From Flavobacterium sp. HTF (GTDB lineage: Bacteria > Bacteroidota > Bacteroidia > Flavobacteriales > Flavobacteriaceae), in the NCBI RefSeq assembly GCF_003105115.1, contig NZ_QETH01000037.1, positions 1 to 41,520 on the forward strand: a DNA stretch of 41,520 bases, written 5' to 3'. The notes under the pieces were generated by a model. That model had not been told where the DNA came from. It saw only the letters and a list, made by a program, of their open reading frames with translations, and did no database searches. Positions 29,076 through 38,831 of the stretch are shown here, piece after piece. Each line of letters begins with the position of its first letter. Within the stretch, counting starts at the first letter, position 1. A program made the translations under genes and the position numbers.

Positions 29076-29666
29076 ATGGAAGAATATTTAGGAACTATAA
29101 AAGCATTTGCATTTGGTTTTTCTCCAAGAGGCTGGATGTTTTGTAATGGCCAGATTATATCAATTGCACAAAATACTGCATTATTTTCATTGCTCGGAAC
29201 AGTTTATGGCGGAAACGGGCAAACCACATTTGGCTTACCTGATTTAAGAGGACGTAGTGTAGTGCATCCGGGAACAGGTCCAGGACTTTCAAATATAACT
29301 CAGGGAGAAATTGGCGGAACAGAAAATGTCACACTTACTCAAAACAATTTACCAATGCACGCACATGCTCTTGTAGCCGGAACCGGCGCAGGACAGGTTA
29401 ATTTTTCTACAGTAATTAATGCTTTAGCAGGTGGTACTATAACTAATGAATCTGATAATGGTGGTAACTCATTTGCAAGTGGAGGATCTACAGCTACGAT
29501 GTATAGCGAACCAGGCGGAACAGCTACACTTGTTGGCGGAGTGACAACAACTTTAACAGGAACTACTGCTATAGCCGGAGGGAGTATTCCTTTTAGTATA
29601 AGAGACCCGTATCTGGGTATTTACATGAGTATAGCTGTAGAGGGTATTTTCCCTTCAAGAAATTAA
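29076..29666 (+). CDS. Phage tail collar domain protein 2 (MdpB-like)
   Basis: A 196-residue paralogue of the preceding gene with the same layout: GTIKAFAFGFSPRGWMFCNG, IISIAQNTALFSLLGT, YGGNGQTTFGLPDLRGR, a middle region with GGNSFASGGSTA and YSEPGG, and a C-terminal GSIPFSIRDPYL and IFPSRN. Differences are concentrated around residues 85-120. The pair is probably the result of tandem duplication and may form heteromeric trimers, as tail-fibre collars do; that is inference. No signal peptide is visible. Confidence 0.9.
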   Translation: MEEYLGTIKAFAFGFSPRGWMFCNGQIISIAQNTALFSLLGTVYGGNGQTTFGLPDLRGRSVVHPGTGPGLSNITQGEIGGTENVTLTQNNLPMHAHALVAGTGAGQVNFSTVINALAGGTITNESDNGGNSFASGGSTATMYSEPGGTATLVGGVTTTLTGTTAIAGGSIPFSIRDPYLGIYMSIAVEGIFPSRN

Positions 29667-29681
29667 TAAACTCATTATTCT

Positions 29682-29709
29682 GACAGAGGTAATTTATTTT
29701 ACCTCTGTC
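29682..29709 (+). terminator. Hairpin between the collar and binding-protein genes
   Basis: GACAGAGGTAA (29682-29692) and TTACCTCTGTC (29699-29709) form a perfect 11-bp stem with a 6-base loop. The following T content is modest, so it is more likely a partial terminator or an mRNA-processing/stability hairpin that lowers expression of downstream genes. Confidence 0.5.
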
Positions 29710-29724
29710 TCTAAATTCAATTTT

Positions 29725-30861
29725 ATGAATAACGAAATCAAAATAGGCATCTTAATTCCGAAATCACAGCAATATCCAACTATGGATAAAGAATTTATGA
29801 GAGGTTTTAAACTTAACAACCTCAATGTAAAATTCTTTGTAGAAAGTATTGGTATTGGTGCTGATGAAAAAATGATTATTGAAAAAATCCAGAAATTAAA
29901 TTTTCAGGAAGATGTTTCTATAATTGTTGGCCTTTTTGGACATAATAATATGGTACAGGTTTATGAATATGCCTCAAAGAATGACATTTTTTTAATAGCC
30001 TCTGATCTTGGAGCCACGCTGCCTTATGGCGCTGCAACTCATAAAGGGGTTTATATTAATTCATTGGCTTTGACCGAATCCTGTTATCATTTGGGTAATT
30101 ATCTGACGTCTAAAAATTATCAGAAAATTGCCTCTTCAACCTCTTATTATGATTCAGGCTACGGAATGTTATCAGCTATTGAACATGCTTTTAAAGAAGG
30201 CACAAATTTTTCAGGACACTATGTTACTCCTTTTGTTCCCAGAGAAGATGAGGCAGTACATATGAACCATTCTATTACAGCTCAGGAACCTGATGCTGTT
30301 TTTGCGTTCTATAGCGGATTATATGCTGAAGAAAATGCTGATTTTATTAATCAAAATAAGATCACACATCAATATCCATTTTTTGTTACTCCCTTTTTTA
30401 TTAATGATAAAATCATTGAGCAATACAAACAAAATCCCCATGATTTATACGTCGTAGGATCGTGGATTCAAAATAACAGTGCAAATTCGGATTTTGATAC
30501 TGAATACAAAAAAGCTTATTCAGAAAATCCGTCTTCATTTTCAATATTAGGATTTGAGAACGGACTTATATTAAAAAATGTCCTTTTGAATATTAAAAAT
30601 GAAATTCAAATTAATGCATTAATAGACGAAGTAAACCAATTGAATATTGTCGGTCCAAGAGGAACAATTCAGTTTGACCAGGCGACCAACCGTACAATAT
30701 TTAACCACTATATATACAAATTAAATTTAGATTCTTTAAGTAATATAAGCTTTAGCAAAATAGAGACATTAGTAAATGATGGACATTTTATCAAGGCTAT
30801 TACTTCTTATAATGAGCCTGTCAAATCTGGTGGCTGGCAAAATGCTTACTTATGTCATTAA
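29725..30861 (+). CDS. Type 1 periplasmic-binding-fold protein without signal peptide
   Basis: A 378-residue protein that resembles Leu/Ile/Val-type substrate-binding proteins and receptor ligand-binding domains. It starts directly with the first beta strand (KIGILIPKSQQYP). The fold continues through IIVGLFGHNN, DIFLIASDLGATLPYG, a two-lobe hinge near residue 125 and AFYSGLYAEE, to a C-terminal lobe with GPRGTIQFDQATNR. There is no signal peptide or lipobox, which is unusual, since these proteins normally act outside the cytoplasm. It has no ABC permease or ATPase neighbour. It lies 58 bases after the second collar gene and 14 bases before the giant SprB-like gene. Function is unknown. Confidence 0.8.
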   Translation: MNNEIKIGILIPKSQQYPTMDKEFMRGFKLNNLNVKFFVESIGIGADEKMIIEKIQKLNFQEDVSIIVGLFGHNNMVQVYEYASKNDIFLIASDLGATLPYGAATHKGVYINSLALTESCYHLGNYLTSKNYQKIASSTSYYDSGYGMLSAIEHAFKEGTNFSGHYVTPFVPREDEAVHMNHSITAQEPDAVFAFYSGLYAEENADFINQNKITHQYPFFVTPFFINDKIIEQYKQNPHDLYVVGSWIQNNSANSDFDTEYKKAYSENPSSFSILGFENGLILKNVLLNIKNEIQINALIDEVNQLNIVGPRGTIQFDQATNRTIFNHYIYKLNLDSLSNISFSKIETLVNDGHFIKAITSYNEPVKSGGWQNAYLCH

Positions 30862-30875
30862 CTAAAACACATGTT

Positions 30876-33800
30876 ATGAAAAAAAAATTACTATTATTAA
30901 TCATGCTTTTTTGTACCTTTTTTGTACACCAAAAAGCAAATTCCCAAGTCACTCTTAGTGCAGGAGATATAGCCTTTATTGGTTATAATACCAGTCCGTT
31001 AGATGGTTTTTCTTTTATTACTTTAAAAGCAATTCCAGCCGGGACTATAATCTATTTTACCGAACAGGGATGGAACGGAAATGCTGTAAACCCAACATGG
31101 GTATTAGGCAGTACTGAGCCTCATTTGATTTGGACAGTACCGTCATTAACCCCGGCAGGAACAATAGTTTCGCTAATGGAAACAGTAACCGGCGATACAT
31201 TTACACTGGACGGAACAACAAATCTTGGTCTTGCACCGGGTTATACCACATTTAATCTTTCCGGCGGTGACCAAATTTTGGCGTATCAGTCTTCAACCGG
31301 CGTAAAACCTGTTTCTCCTGCATTGCCAACTTTTATTGCTGGTGTAAACGGTGATTATAACTCCGCTGATTATGATGCGACAACTACCTGGAACCTTCCG
31401 GGGACTACTGGTGGTAATTCAAGTGCTTTACCACTAGGTTTAACTAATGGAGTAAATTGTATTTCTTTATTTCCTGCTCCAGGGCCTGAAGTAGCCAATA
31501 GCAAACTAAAATCAAGTGTTACACTTGTTGGAACTTCTGCACAGGTATTGGCCACAATTAACAATCCTGCAAACTGGGATCATCAGGATAATGTTGCAGG
31601 AAATTATACAATAACACCTATCAGTTATCCTACTCCGGTTGTAACTGCAGCTTCACCTCCAACCGTTACCACAGATGTAGCAACAAATGTAGGGTCAGTA
31701 AAAGCTACTATGGGAGGAAAAATAACAGCAACTGGTGGAGATGCTACTATTGTTAATGGAATTGTTTGGGGAACAGCAACAGCTCCAACCATTTCCAATA
31801 ATGTATTTCCACTTGGAACCGGAACAGCAGACTTTAGCGGGACGGTAGGATTATTTCCTCCTTCGACACTTATTTATTACAGAGCCTATGCTACAAATAG
31901 TGGCGGAACCGGTTATGGTGCTGAGTTTACCTTTACAACTGGCGCAGCTCTAAGTACTTCATCAACATCACAAACAAATGTATCTTGTAATGGTGGTGCA
32001 AATGGTACAGCAACAGTTGTTGCAACAGGTGGAAAAACCCCATATACATATTCATGGTCACCATCTGGTGGTACAGGTGCTACTGGTGTTAATCTGGTAC
32101 AAGGAAGCTATACCGTAACAATTACGGATGGTGAAGCAACGCAAATCACACGAAATTTCACCATAACCCAACCAGCTCTTCTTAATCTTCTTACAGGAAA
32201 TCAGACTAATGTTTCCTGCTTTTCAGGTGCTAATGGTACAGCAACTGTTGCTCCCGCAGGTGGAACACCGGGATACACTTATTCATGGTCACCGTCTGGC
32301 GGAACAAATGCTACTGCATCCGGTTTATCAATAGGTACTTATACTGTTACTGTAACGGATGCCAATTCTTGTCAGGCAACCAGATCTTTTACTATAACAC
32401 AGCCAGGTACTGCTCTTGATGTCACTTCAGGATCTCAGACAAATGTTTCTTGTTTTTCAGGTACTAATGGTACAGCAACGGTTAACCCTAGCGGAGGTAC
32501 TTTTCCTTATACCTATTCATGGTCTCCTTCAGGAGGAACAGCTGCCAGTGCTACAGGTTTAGCACAAGGAACTTATACGGTAACTGTGACGGATGCTAAT
32601 GCTTGTCAGGCAACAAAAACATTTACAATATCACAGCCGGCATCAGCTCTTGTTGCAAGTGTCGGTTCTCAGACTAATATATCGTGTAATGGAGGCGTAA
32701 ATGGTTCAGCTACAGTAAGTGTTTCAGGAGGAACACCTGGATATACTTATTCATGGTCTCCATCCGGAGGTACTGCTGCAACTGCAAACGGATTGTCTGC
32801 AGGAACTTATACGGTAACCGTGACCGATGCTAATGCCTGTCAGGCAACACAAAGTTTTACAATCACGCAACCACCTGTACTTGTAGCTTCACCCGTATCA
32901 CAAACTAATATAGCTTGTAACGGAACCGCAACCGGAGAAGCTACAATAAGCGCAACCGGAGGAACTGGTTCATACACCTACTCATGGTCTCCATCCGGAG
33001 GAACTGCAGCATCTGCAACCGGATTGACAGCAGGAACCTATACTGTAACAGTTACTGATGCTAATTCATGTACTGCTACACAAAGTTTTACAATTACACA
33101 ACCTCCAGTACTTTTTGCTTCTGCTGCAAGTCAGACAAATGTATCTTGTTTTAATGGAGCAAACGGAACTGCGACAGTAAGCGTTACCGGAGGAACACCA
33201 GGATATACGTATTCATGGTCTCCATCCGGAGGAACTACAGCATCTGCAACCGGATTGACAGCAGGAACGTATACCGTAACGGTGACCGATGCCAATTCAT
33301 GTACAGCAACACAAAGTTTTACTATCACTGAACCAGCTGCAGCACTCACTGCATCAATAGGATCGCAAACAAATGTATCTTGTAATTCAGGAACAAACGG
33401 AACAGCTACAGTAAGTGTTGCCGGAGGAACGCCTGGATATACGTATTCATGGTCTCCTTCTGGAGGAACTGCAGCATCTGCATCTGGTCTTTCAGCTGGT
33501 ACATATACGGTAACCGTAACGGATGCTAATGCTTGTCAGACGACACAAAGTTTTACCATCACAGAACCTTCTGTATTGGTAGCTACTCCTATATCACAAA
33601 CGAATATAGCTTGTAACGGAGCCACAACTGGATCTGCCACAGTAAACGCTACCGGGGGAGCTGGATCCTATACTTATTCCTGGTCTCCTTCCGGAGGAAC
33701 TGCAGCATCTGCAACCGGATTGGCAGCAGGAACTTATACCGTAACTGTTACCGATGCAAACAGTTGTTTTACAACACAAAGTTTTACAATAACTGAACCT

Positions 33801-36800
33801 GCGAGTGCTCTCGTAGCTTCAGATGGAGGTCAGACAAATGTTTCCTGTAATAATGGAGCAAATGGAACTGCTACAGTAAGTGTAACTGGCGGAACACCCG
33901 GATATACCTATTCATGGGCTCCTTCAGGAGGAACTTTAGCATCTGCAAACGGATTAACAGCAGGAACTTATACCGTAACTGTTACTGATGCAAACGGATG
34001 TACTGCAACACAGGCTTTTACCATCACAGAACCTGCTGCATTAGTAGCTTCTAATGGAGGTCAGACAAATGTTTCTTGTAATGGAGGAACAAACGCAACT
34101 GCTACAGTAAGCGTAACCGGAGGAACAACAGGATACACTTATTCATGGTCTCCTTCAGGAGGAACTTCGGCATCTGCAAGCGGACTTTCTGCCGGAACTT
34201 ATACCGTTACAGTTACAGACGCTAATGCTTGCCAGACAACACAAAGTTTTACAATAACTGAACCTGCTACATTAGTAGCTTCAAATGGAGGTCAGACAAA
34301 TGTATCTTGTAATTCAGGTACTAATGGAACAGCTACAGTAAGTGTTACCGGAGGAACTGCCGGATATACCTATTTATGGTCGCCAGCGGGAGGAACTGCT
34401 GATACCGCAACCGGACTTACAGCAGGAACTTACACTGTAACAGTTACAGATGCAAACGGATGTTCTGCTACACAAAGTTTTACAATCACAGAGCCTTCTG
34501 CACTTATAGCTACACCTATATCACAAACTAATGTAGCTTGTAATGGGACTGCAACGGGATCTGCTACAGTAAGCGCTACCGGAGGAACAGGTGCATATAC
34601 CTATTCATGGGCTCCTTCTGGCGGAACTGCTGATACAGCAACTGGTCTTACAGCAGGAACTTATACCGTAACGGTTACTGATGCAAACGGATGTACTGCA
34701 ACACAAAGCTTTACAATAACTGAACCTACAGCTCTTATTGCATCAGCTACAGGACAAACTAATGTTTCTTGTAATGGAGGAGCAAACGGAACTGCTACAG
34801 TAAGTGCAACTGGCGGAACACCGGGATATACGTATTCATGGGCTCCTTCAGGTGGAACTGCAGCATCTGCAAACGGATTGTCTGCAGGAACTTATACAGT
34901 AACAGTAACAGATGCCAATGGTTGTTCTGCAACACAAAGCTTTACAATTTCAGAACCTGCAGCACTGGTTGCCACTGGTTCACAAACAGATGTTTCTTGT
35001 AATGGAGGATCTAATGCAACTGCTACGGTAACTGTTACCGGAGGAACAGGTGCATATACTTATTCATGGGCACCTTTTGGAGGAAATTCTGCTACTGCAA
35101 CCGGGCTTTCTATCGGAACTTATACAGTTATAGTTACAGACGCTAATTCTTGTCAGACGACACAAAGTTTTACAATCACAGAACCTGCTCCATTAGTAGC
35201 TTCTATGGGATTGCAAACTAATGTTTCCTGTAATGGAGGAGCAAACGGAACTGCTACAGTCAATGTAACTGGCGGAACTGCCGGATACACTTATTCATGG
35301 TCGCCTTCAGGCGGAACTGCTGATACCGCAACCGGACTTACAGCAGGAACTTACACTGTAGCAGTTACAGATGCAAACGGATGTTTTACAACACAAAGTT
35401 TTACAATCACAGAGCCTTCTGTACTTATAGCTTCTCCTTTAGCACAAACTAATGTAGCCTGTAACGGAGCTGCAACAGGATCGGCAGCAATTACAGCAAC
35501 TGGGGGAACAGGCGGATATACATACTCATGGTCTCCATCAGGGGGAACAGCCGATACAGCTTCAGGATTAACTGCCGGAACTTATACCGTAACGGTTACA
35601 GATGCAAACGGTTGTTTTGCAACACAAAGTTTTACAATAACGGAACCTACAGCGATTATTACTTCAGTAAGTTCACAAACAAATGTTTCCTGTAATGGAG
35701 GAGCAAACGCAACTGCTACAATTGTTGCAACCGGAGGAACACCTGGATATACCTATTCATGGGCACCATCTGGAGGAACTGCAGATACAGCAACAGGGCT
35801 TTCTGCCGGAACTTATACCGTAACAGTAACAGATGCCAACGGTTGTTCTGCAACACAAAGCGTAGTAATCACAGAGCCTGCAATAATTATTACTTCTGTA
35901 AGTTCACAAACAAATGTTTCTTGTAATTCAGGATCAAATGGATCAGCTACAGTAAGTGCAACTGGCGGAACACCAGGATATACCTATTCATGGGCACCAT
36001 TTGGCGGAACTGCTGATACAGCAACCGGACTTTCTGCCGGAACTTATACCGTAACCATAACAGATGCAAACGGATGTTCTGCAACACAAAGCCTTACTAT
36101 TACAGAACCTAATGTACTTGTAGCTTCTAACGGAGGTCAGACAAATGTTTCTTGTAATGGAGGAACAAACGCAACTGCGACAGTAGTTGTAACTGGGGGA
36201 ACAACAGGATATACTTATTCATGGGCACCGTTTGGCGGAACTGCTGATACAGCAACAGGACTTGCTGCCGGAACTTATACGGTAACAGTAACAGATGCAA
36301 ATGGTTGTACTGCAACACAAAGTTTTACAATAACAGAACCTACAGCAATTGTAGCATCTGCAACATCAATTACAGATGTTAGTTGTAATGGAGGAGCTAA
36401 TGGATCTGCAACAGTAAGCGCTACCGGAGGAACAGGTGGATATACCTATTCATGGTCTCCGTCAGGCGGAAATTCAGATACAGCTTCCGGATTAACTGCG
36501 GGAACTTACACAGCAACAGTAACAGATGCTAATGGTTGTTCTGCAACACAAACTTTCGTCATCAATCAGCCTGCTGCACTTGTTACTTCTGCATTATCAC
36601 AAACTGATATCACTTGTAATGGTGGTGCAAACGGATCTGCAACAGTAACTGCAAGTGGTGGTACCGGAGCTTATACTTATTCGTGGTCGCCATCTGGTGG
36701 AACTACTGATACAGCTACTGGATTAACTGCCGGAACTTATACGGCTACAGTAACAGATGCAAACGGATGTTCTGCAACACAAACTTTTGTTATCAGTCAG

Positions 36801-38777
36801 CCTAATGCACTTTCTGTTTCTGTAAATGTGCTGACAAATGTATCTTGTAATTCAGGATCAGATGCAGCTGCTACAGCAGTTGTAACTGGAGGAACTGGTG
36901 TTTACACTTACTCATGGTCACCATCTGGAGGAACTGCAGATACTGCAAACGGACTTTCAGCCGGAACATATACAGTTACGGTAACAGATGCAAATGGTTG
37001 TACAGCAAGTGAAACTTTCACTATTAATGAGCCTACGGCAATTACTGCAACAATTACACAAACAAACGTTACCTGTAATGGAGGTAATGACGGATCTGCA
37101 ACTATTAACGTAACAGGTGGTTCAGGAAGCTATACTTATGTGTGGTCACCTGCAGGGGGAACTGCAGATACAGCAACAGGACTTTCTGCCGGAACATATA
37201 GTGTGACAGTAACAGATGCAAACGGATGTTCATTAACGCAAACAGTAACAATTATAACTACTCCGGATAATAATGCTCCGATACCAACTGTTGCAAACCT
37301 TCCGGTTATTAATGGGTATTGTTCTGTTTTATCTGCTGAAATAGCTATTCCTACTGCAACTGATAATTGTGTCGGAACTATTAACGGAACTACATCTTCA
37401 CCATTAAATTATACAACTGAGGGTACTTATGTTATCACATGGAGTTATAATGATGGAAATGGAAATACAACAACTCAAAATCAAACTGTGAATGTTCTTG
37501 CTTCACCATTAAGTGCCGTAACTTTCAGTGATGCTGACTTTACTTTTGATGGAAGCGTGCACACCATTCAGGTTGCTAATCTTCCGGTTGGAGCAAATGT
37601 TTCCTACACTACAACACCAGCGAGCGGAAGCTTAAATGGTGCAACAAATGCAGGTAGTTATACTATTACAGCAATTGTTAATCCGTCAACAGCGGCGCCA
37701 AATTGTTCGCCAGTTACTTTGACAGCAAACCTTACTATTGATAAAGCAGCACAACAAATTACTTTTGATGCCATACCTGTAAAAGTGCTTGGTACAAATA
37801 ATACTTTTGATTTAGATGCTACTTCAAGTTCAGGGTTGCCTGTTCGTTATTCTTTCACATACACTTCTGCCCTTCCTCCGGCTACAGTTTCAGCTGCAGG
37901 TCAGGTAAATATGTTAAGAACCGGACAAGGTATTGTAACTGCACACCAGGATGGTGATAACAATTATCTACCAGCTGCAACTGTTTCGCAGATTCTGACT
38001 ATCATGAACAACAATGCTGATATTACAAAACTTACTATCGGTGGTGTCGTTTATAACAATCCTCCAAAACAAATTATTCATTTGATGTTGTGCGGAGAAA
38101 ACAGTATCAATATTACTTCTTTAAATGATACAAATGCGACTATCAGTCCATCTGCTAATTTTACGCTTCCGTTACCAAGACCGGGGATTTACAATCAGAC
38201 GATTACAGTAACTTCACAAGACGGATCGGTAGTTAACAAATACAATATTACCATTATAAAACCATTTAGTTTCTATGATATAGTGCGCCAGAAATTCAAT
38301 AATGTCTTACTGGTAAACAACAATCCGCAAACAAATGGAGGTTATGATTTTGTTGCCTACGAATGGTTCAAAAACGGTCAGTCAATTGGTACAGGTCAAT
38401 ATTATTCAGCCGGGAACAGTACAAATAACCTTTTGGATCCTGCTGCCGATTATATGGTAAAATTAACTACCAGAGATGGAAAAGTACTTCAGACTTGTTC
38501 AGATAAAGTGACATTACAAAACACTCTTGAGGCGAAACTTTATCCGAATCCAACAGAAGCTGGAAAAGTAGTAACTGTTGAAGCTGATTTCCCTGAAGAT
38601 CAATTAAAAGATATGCAGATAAGCTTATACTCTGTTTCCGGTCAATTAATCAAAACACTGAAATCATCAACAGTAAAAACTGAAGTTCAGTTACCGGATA
38701 GCACAGATGGCAATATGTATGTTGTTGTAATTGAAACAGCAGACTTTAAAAAATCTCTAAAAGTAATTGTAAAATAA
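30876..38777 (+). CDS. Giant secreted SprB-repeat protein with T9SS sorting domain, 2633 aa
   Basis: The ATG at 30876 begins a good signal peptide (MKKKLLLLIMLFCTFF, end near SQ at about 24), so I prefer it to the upstream ATG at 30852. A beta-rich N-terminal domain (about 25-255) has AGDIAFIGYN and IIYFTEQGW. An Fn3-like segment follows (about 260-360), then 23 SprB-like repeats (about 366-2129), an HYR-like domain (about 2135-2205), an MBG-like region (about 2210-2370) and a T9SS type A sorting domain (from about 2550, LYPNPTEAGK, ending VIVK). In F. johnsoniae SprB is the gliding adhesin moved along the cell surface; this protein is smaller and its repeats differ, so I call it SprB-like, not SprB. 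It should be exported by Sec and then T9SS. Confidence 0.93.
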   Translation: MKKKLLLLIMLFCTFFVHQKANSQVTLSAGDIAFIGYNTSPLDGFSFITLKAIPAGTIIYFTEQGWNGNAVNPTWVLGSTEPHLIWTVPSLTPAGTIVSLMETVTGDTFTLDGTTNLGLAPGYTTFNLSGGDQILAYQSSTGVKPVSPALPTFIAGVNGDYNSADYDATTTWNLPGTTGGNSSALPLGLTNGVNCISLFPAPGPEVANSKLKSSVTLVGTSAQVLATINNPANWDHQDNVAGNYTITPISYPTPVVTAASPPTVTTDVATNVGSVKATMGGKITATGGDATIVNGIVWGTATAPTISNNVFPLGTGTADFSGTVGLFPPSTLIYYRAYATNSGGTGYGAEFTFTTGAALSTSSTSQTNVSCNGGANGTATVVATGGKTPYTYSWSPSGGTGATGVNLVQGSYTVTITDGEATQITRNFTITQPALLNLLTGNQTNVSCFSGANGTATVAPAGGTPGYTYSWSPSGGTNATASGLSIGTYTVTVTDANSCQATRSFTITQPGTALDVTSGSQTNVSCFSGTNGTATVNPSGGTFPYTYSWSPSGGTAASATGLAQGTYTVTVTDANACQATKTFTISQPASALVASVGSQTNISCNGGVNGSATVSVSGGTPGYTYSWSPSGGTAATANGLSAGTYTVTVTDANACQATQSFTITQPPVLVASPVSQTNIACNGTATGEATISATGGTGSYTYSWSPSGGTAASATGLTAGTYTVTVTDANSCTATQSFTITQPPVLFASAASQTNVSCFNGANGTATVSVTGGTPGYTYSWSPSGGTTASATGLTAGTYTVTVTDANSCTATQSFTITEPAAALTASIGSQTNVSCNSGTNGTATVSVAGGTPGYTYSWSPSGGTAASASGLSAGTYTVTVTDANACQTTQSFTITEPSVLVATPISQTNIACNGATTGSATVNATGGAGSYTYSWSPSGGTAASATGLAAGTYTVTVTDANSCFTTQSFTITEPASALVASDGGQTNVSCNNGANGTATVSVTGGTPGYTYSWAPSGGTLASANGLTAGTYTVTVTDANGCTATQAFTITEPAALVASNGGQTNVSCNGGTNATATVSVTGGTTGYTYSWSPSGGTSASASGLSAGTYTVTVTDANACQTTQSFTITEPATLVASNGGQTNVSCNSGTNGTATVSVTGGTAGYTYLWSPAGGTADTATGLTAGTYTVTVTDANGCSATQSFTITEPSALIATPISQTNVACNGTATGSATVSATGGTGAYTYSWAPSGGTADTATGLTAGTYTVTVTDANGCTATQSFTITEPTALIASATGQTNVSCNGGANGTATVSATGGTPGYTYSWAPSGGTAASANGLSAGTYTVTVTDANGCSATQSFTISEPAALVATGSQTDVSCNGGSNATATVTVTGGTGAYTYSWAPFGGNSATATGLSIGTYTVIVTDANSCQTTQSFTITEPAPLVASMGLQTNVSCNGGANGTATVNVTGGTAGYTYSWSPSGGTADTATGLTAGTYTVAVTDANGCFTTQSFTITEPSVLIASPLAQTNVACNGAATGSAAITATGGTGGYTYSWSPSGGTADTASGLTAGTYTVTVTDANGCFATQSFTITEPTAIITSVSSQTNVSCNGGANATATIVATGGTPGYTYSWAPSGGTADTATGLSAGTYTVTVTDANGCSATQSVVITEPAIIITSVSSQTNVSCNSGSNGSATVSATGGTPGYTYSWAPFGGTADTATGLSAGTYTVTITDANGCSATQSLTITEPNVLVASNGGQTNVSCNGGTNATATVVVTGGTTGYTYSWAPFGGTADTATGLAAGTYTVTVTDANGCTATQSFTITEPTAIVASATSITDVSCNGGANGSATVSATGGTGGYTYSWSPSGGNSDTASGLTAGTYTATVTDANGCSATQTFVINQPAALVTSALSQTDITCNGGANGSATVTASGGTGAYTYSWSPSGGTTDTATGLTAGTYTATVTDANGCSATQTFVISQPNALSVSVNVLTNVSCNSGSDAAATAVVTGGTGVYTYSWSPSGGTADTANGLSAGTYTVTVTDANGCTASETFTINEPTAITATITQTNVTCNGGNDGSATINVTGGSGSYTYVWSPAGGTADTATGLSAGTYSVTVTDANGCSLTQTVTIITTPDNNAPIPTVANLPVINGYCSVLSAEIAIPTATDNCVGTINGTTSSPLNYTTEGTYVITWSYNDGNGNTTTQNQTVNVLASPLSAVTFSDADFTFDGSVHTIQVANLPVGANVSYTTTPASGSLNGATNAGSYTITAIVNPSTAAPNCSPVTLTANLTIDKAAQQITFDAIPVKVLGTNNTFDLDATSSSGLPVRYSFTYTSALPPATVSAAGQVNMLRTGQGIVTAHQDGDNNYLPAATVSQILTIMNNNADITKLTIGGVVYNNPPKQIIHLMLCGENSINITSLNDTNATISPSANFTLPLPRPGIYNQTITVTSQDGSVVNKYNITIIKPFSFYDIVRQKFNNVLLVNNNPQTNGGYDFVAYEWFKNGQSIGTGQYYSAGNSTNNLLDPAADYMVKLTTRDGKVLQTCSDKVTLQNTLEAKLYPNPTEAGKVVTVEADFPEDQLKDMQISLYSVSGQLIKTLKSSTVKTEVQLPDSTDGNMYVVVIETADFKKSLKVIVK
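31971..37266 (+). repeat. Twenty-three tandem SprB-like repeats of about 231 bp
   Basis: Each unit runs from QTNVSCNGG through GGTPGYTYSWSPSGGT and AGTYTVTVTDANGC to TQSFTITEP. The first begins at 31971 and the last at 37059, a mean of about 77 codons. Two conserved Cys residues per unit (VSC and NGC/NSC/NAC) could form an intra-repeat disulphide. Units 5, 8, 12 and 16 share a variant start (ACNG-A-TG). Units 20-23 are more divergent. Confidence 0.93.
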
Positions 38778-38785
38778 ATAAAATC

Positions 38786-38815
38786 TGCCAACGCTGTCTT
38801 TTGATTGCGTTGGCA
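38786..38815 (+). terminator. Hairpin between the SprB-like and barrel genes
   Basis: TGCCAACGC (38786-38794) and GCGTTGGCA (38807-38815) form a perfect 9-bp GC-rich stem with a 12-base loop, beginning 9 bases after the stop codon. It is followed by AT-rich sequence with a late T5 run (38824-38828). It may terminate part of the transcripts, or protect the long mRNA from 3' decay. Confidence 0.6.
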
Positions 38816-38831
38816 TAAAATAATTTTTAAG

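Noticed and set aside
28458..29666. Prophage or phage-tail injection system
   Set aside because: Only collar-domain genes are present; no tube, sheath, baseplate, capsid, lysis or integrase genes are seen, and MdpB-like proteins are common outside phages.
30852..30875. Earlier start of the giant SprB-like protein
   Set aside because: It overlaps the previous gene's end and puts eight polar residues ahead of a clear signal peptide that starts at 30876.
30852..38777. Assignment as the gliding adhesin SprB itself
   Set aside because: The protein is much shorter than SprB and is not flanked by the sprC, sprD and sprF genes; only the repeat type is shared.
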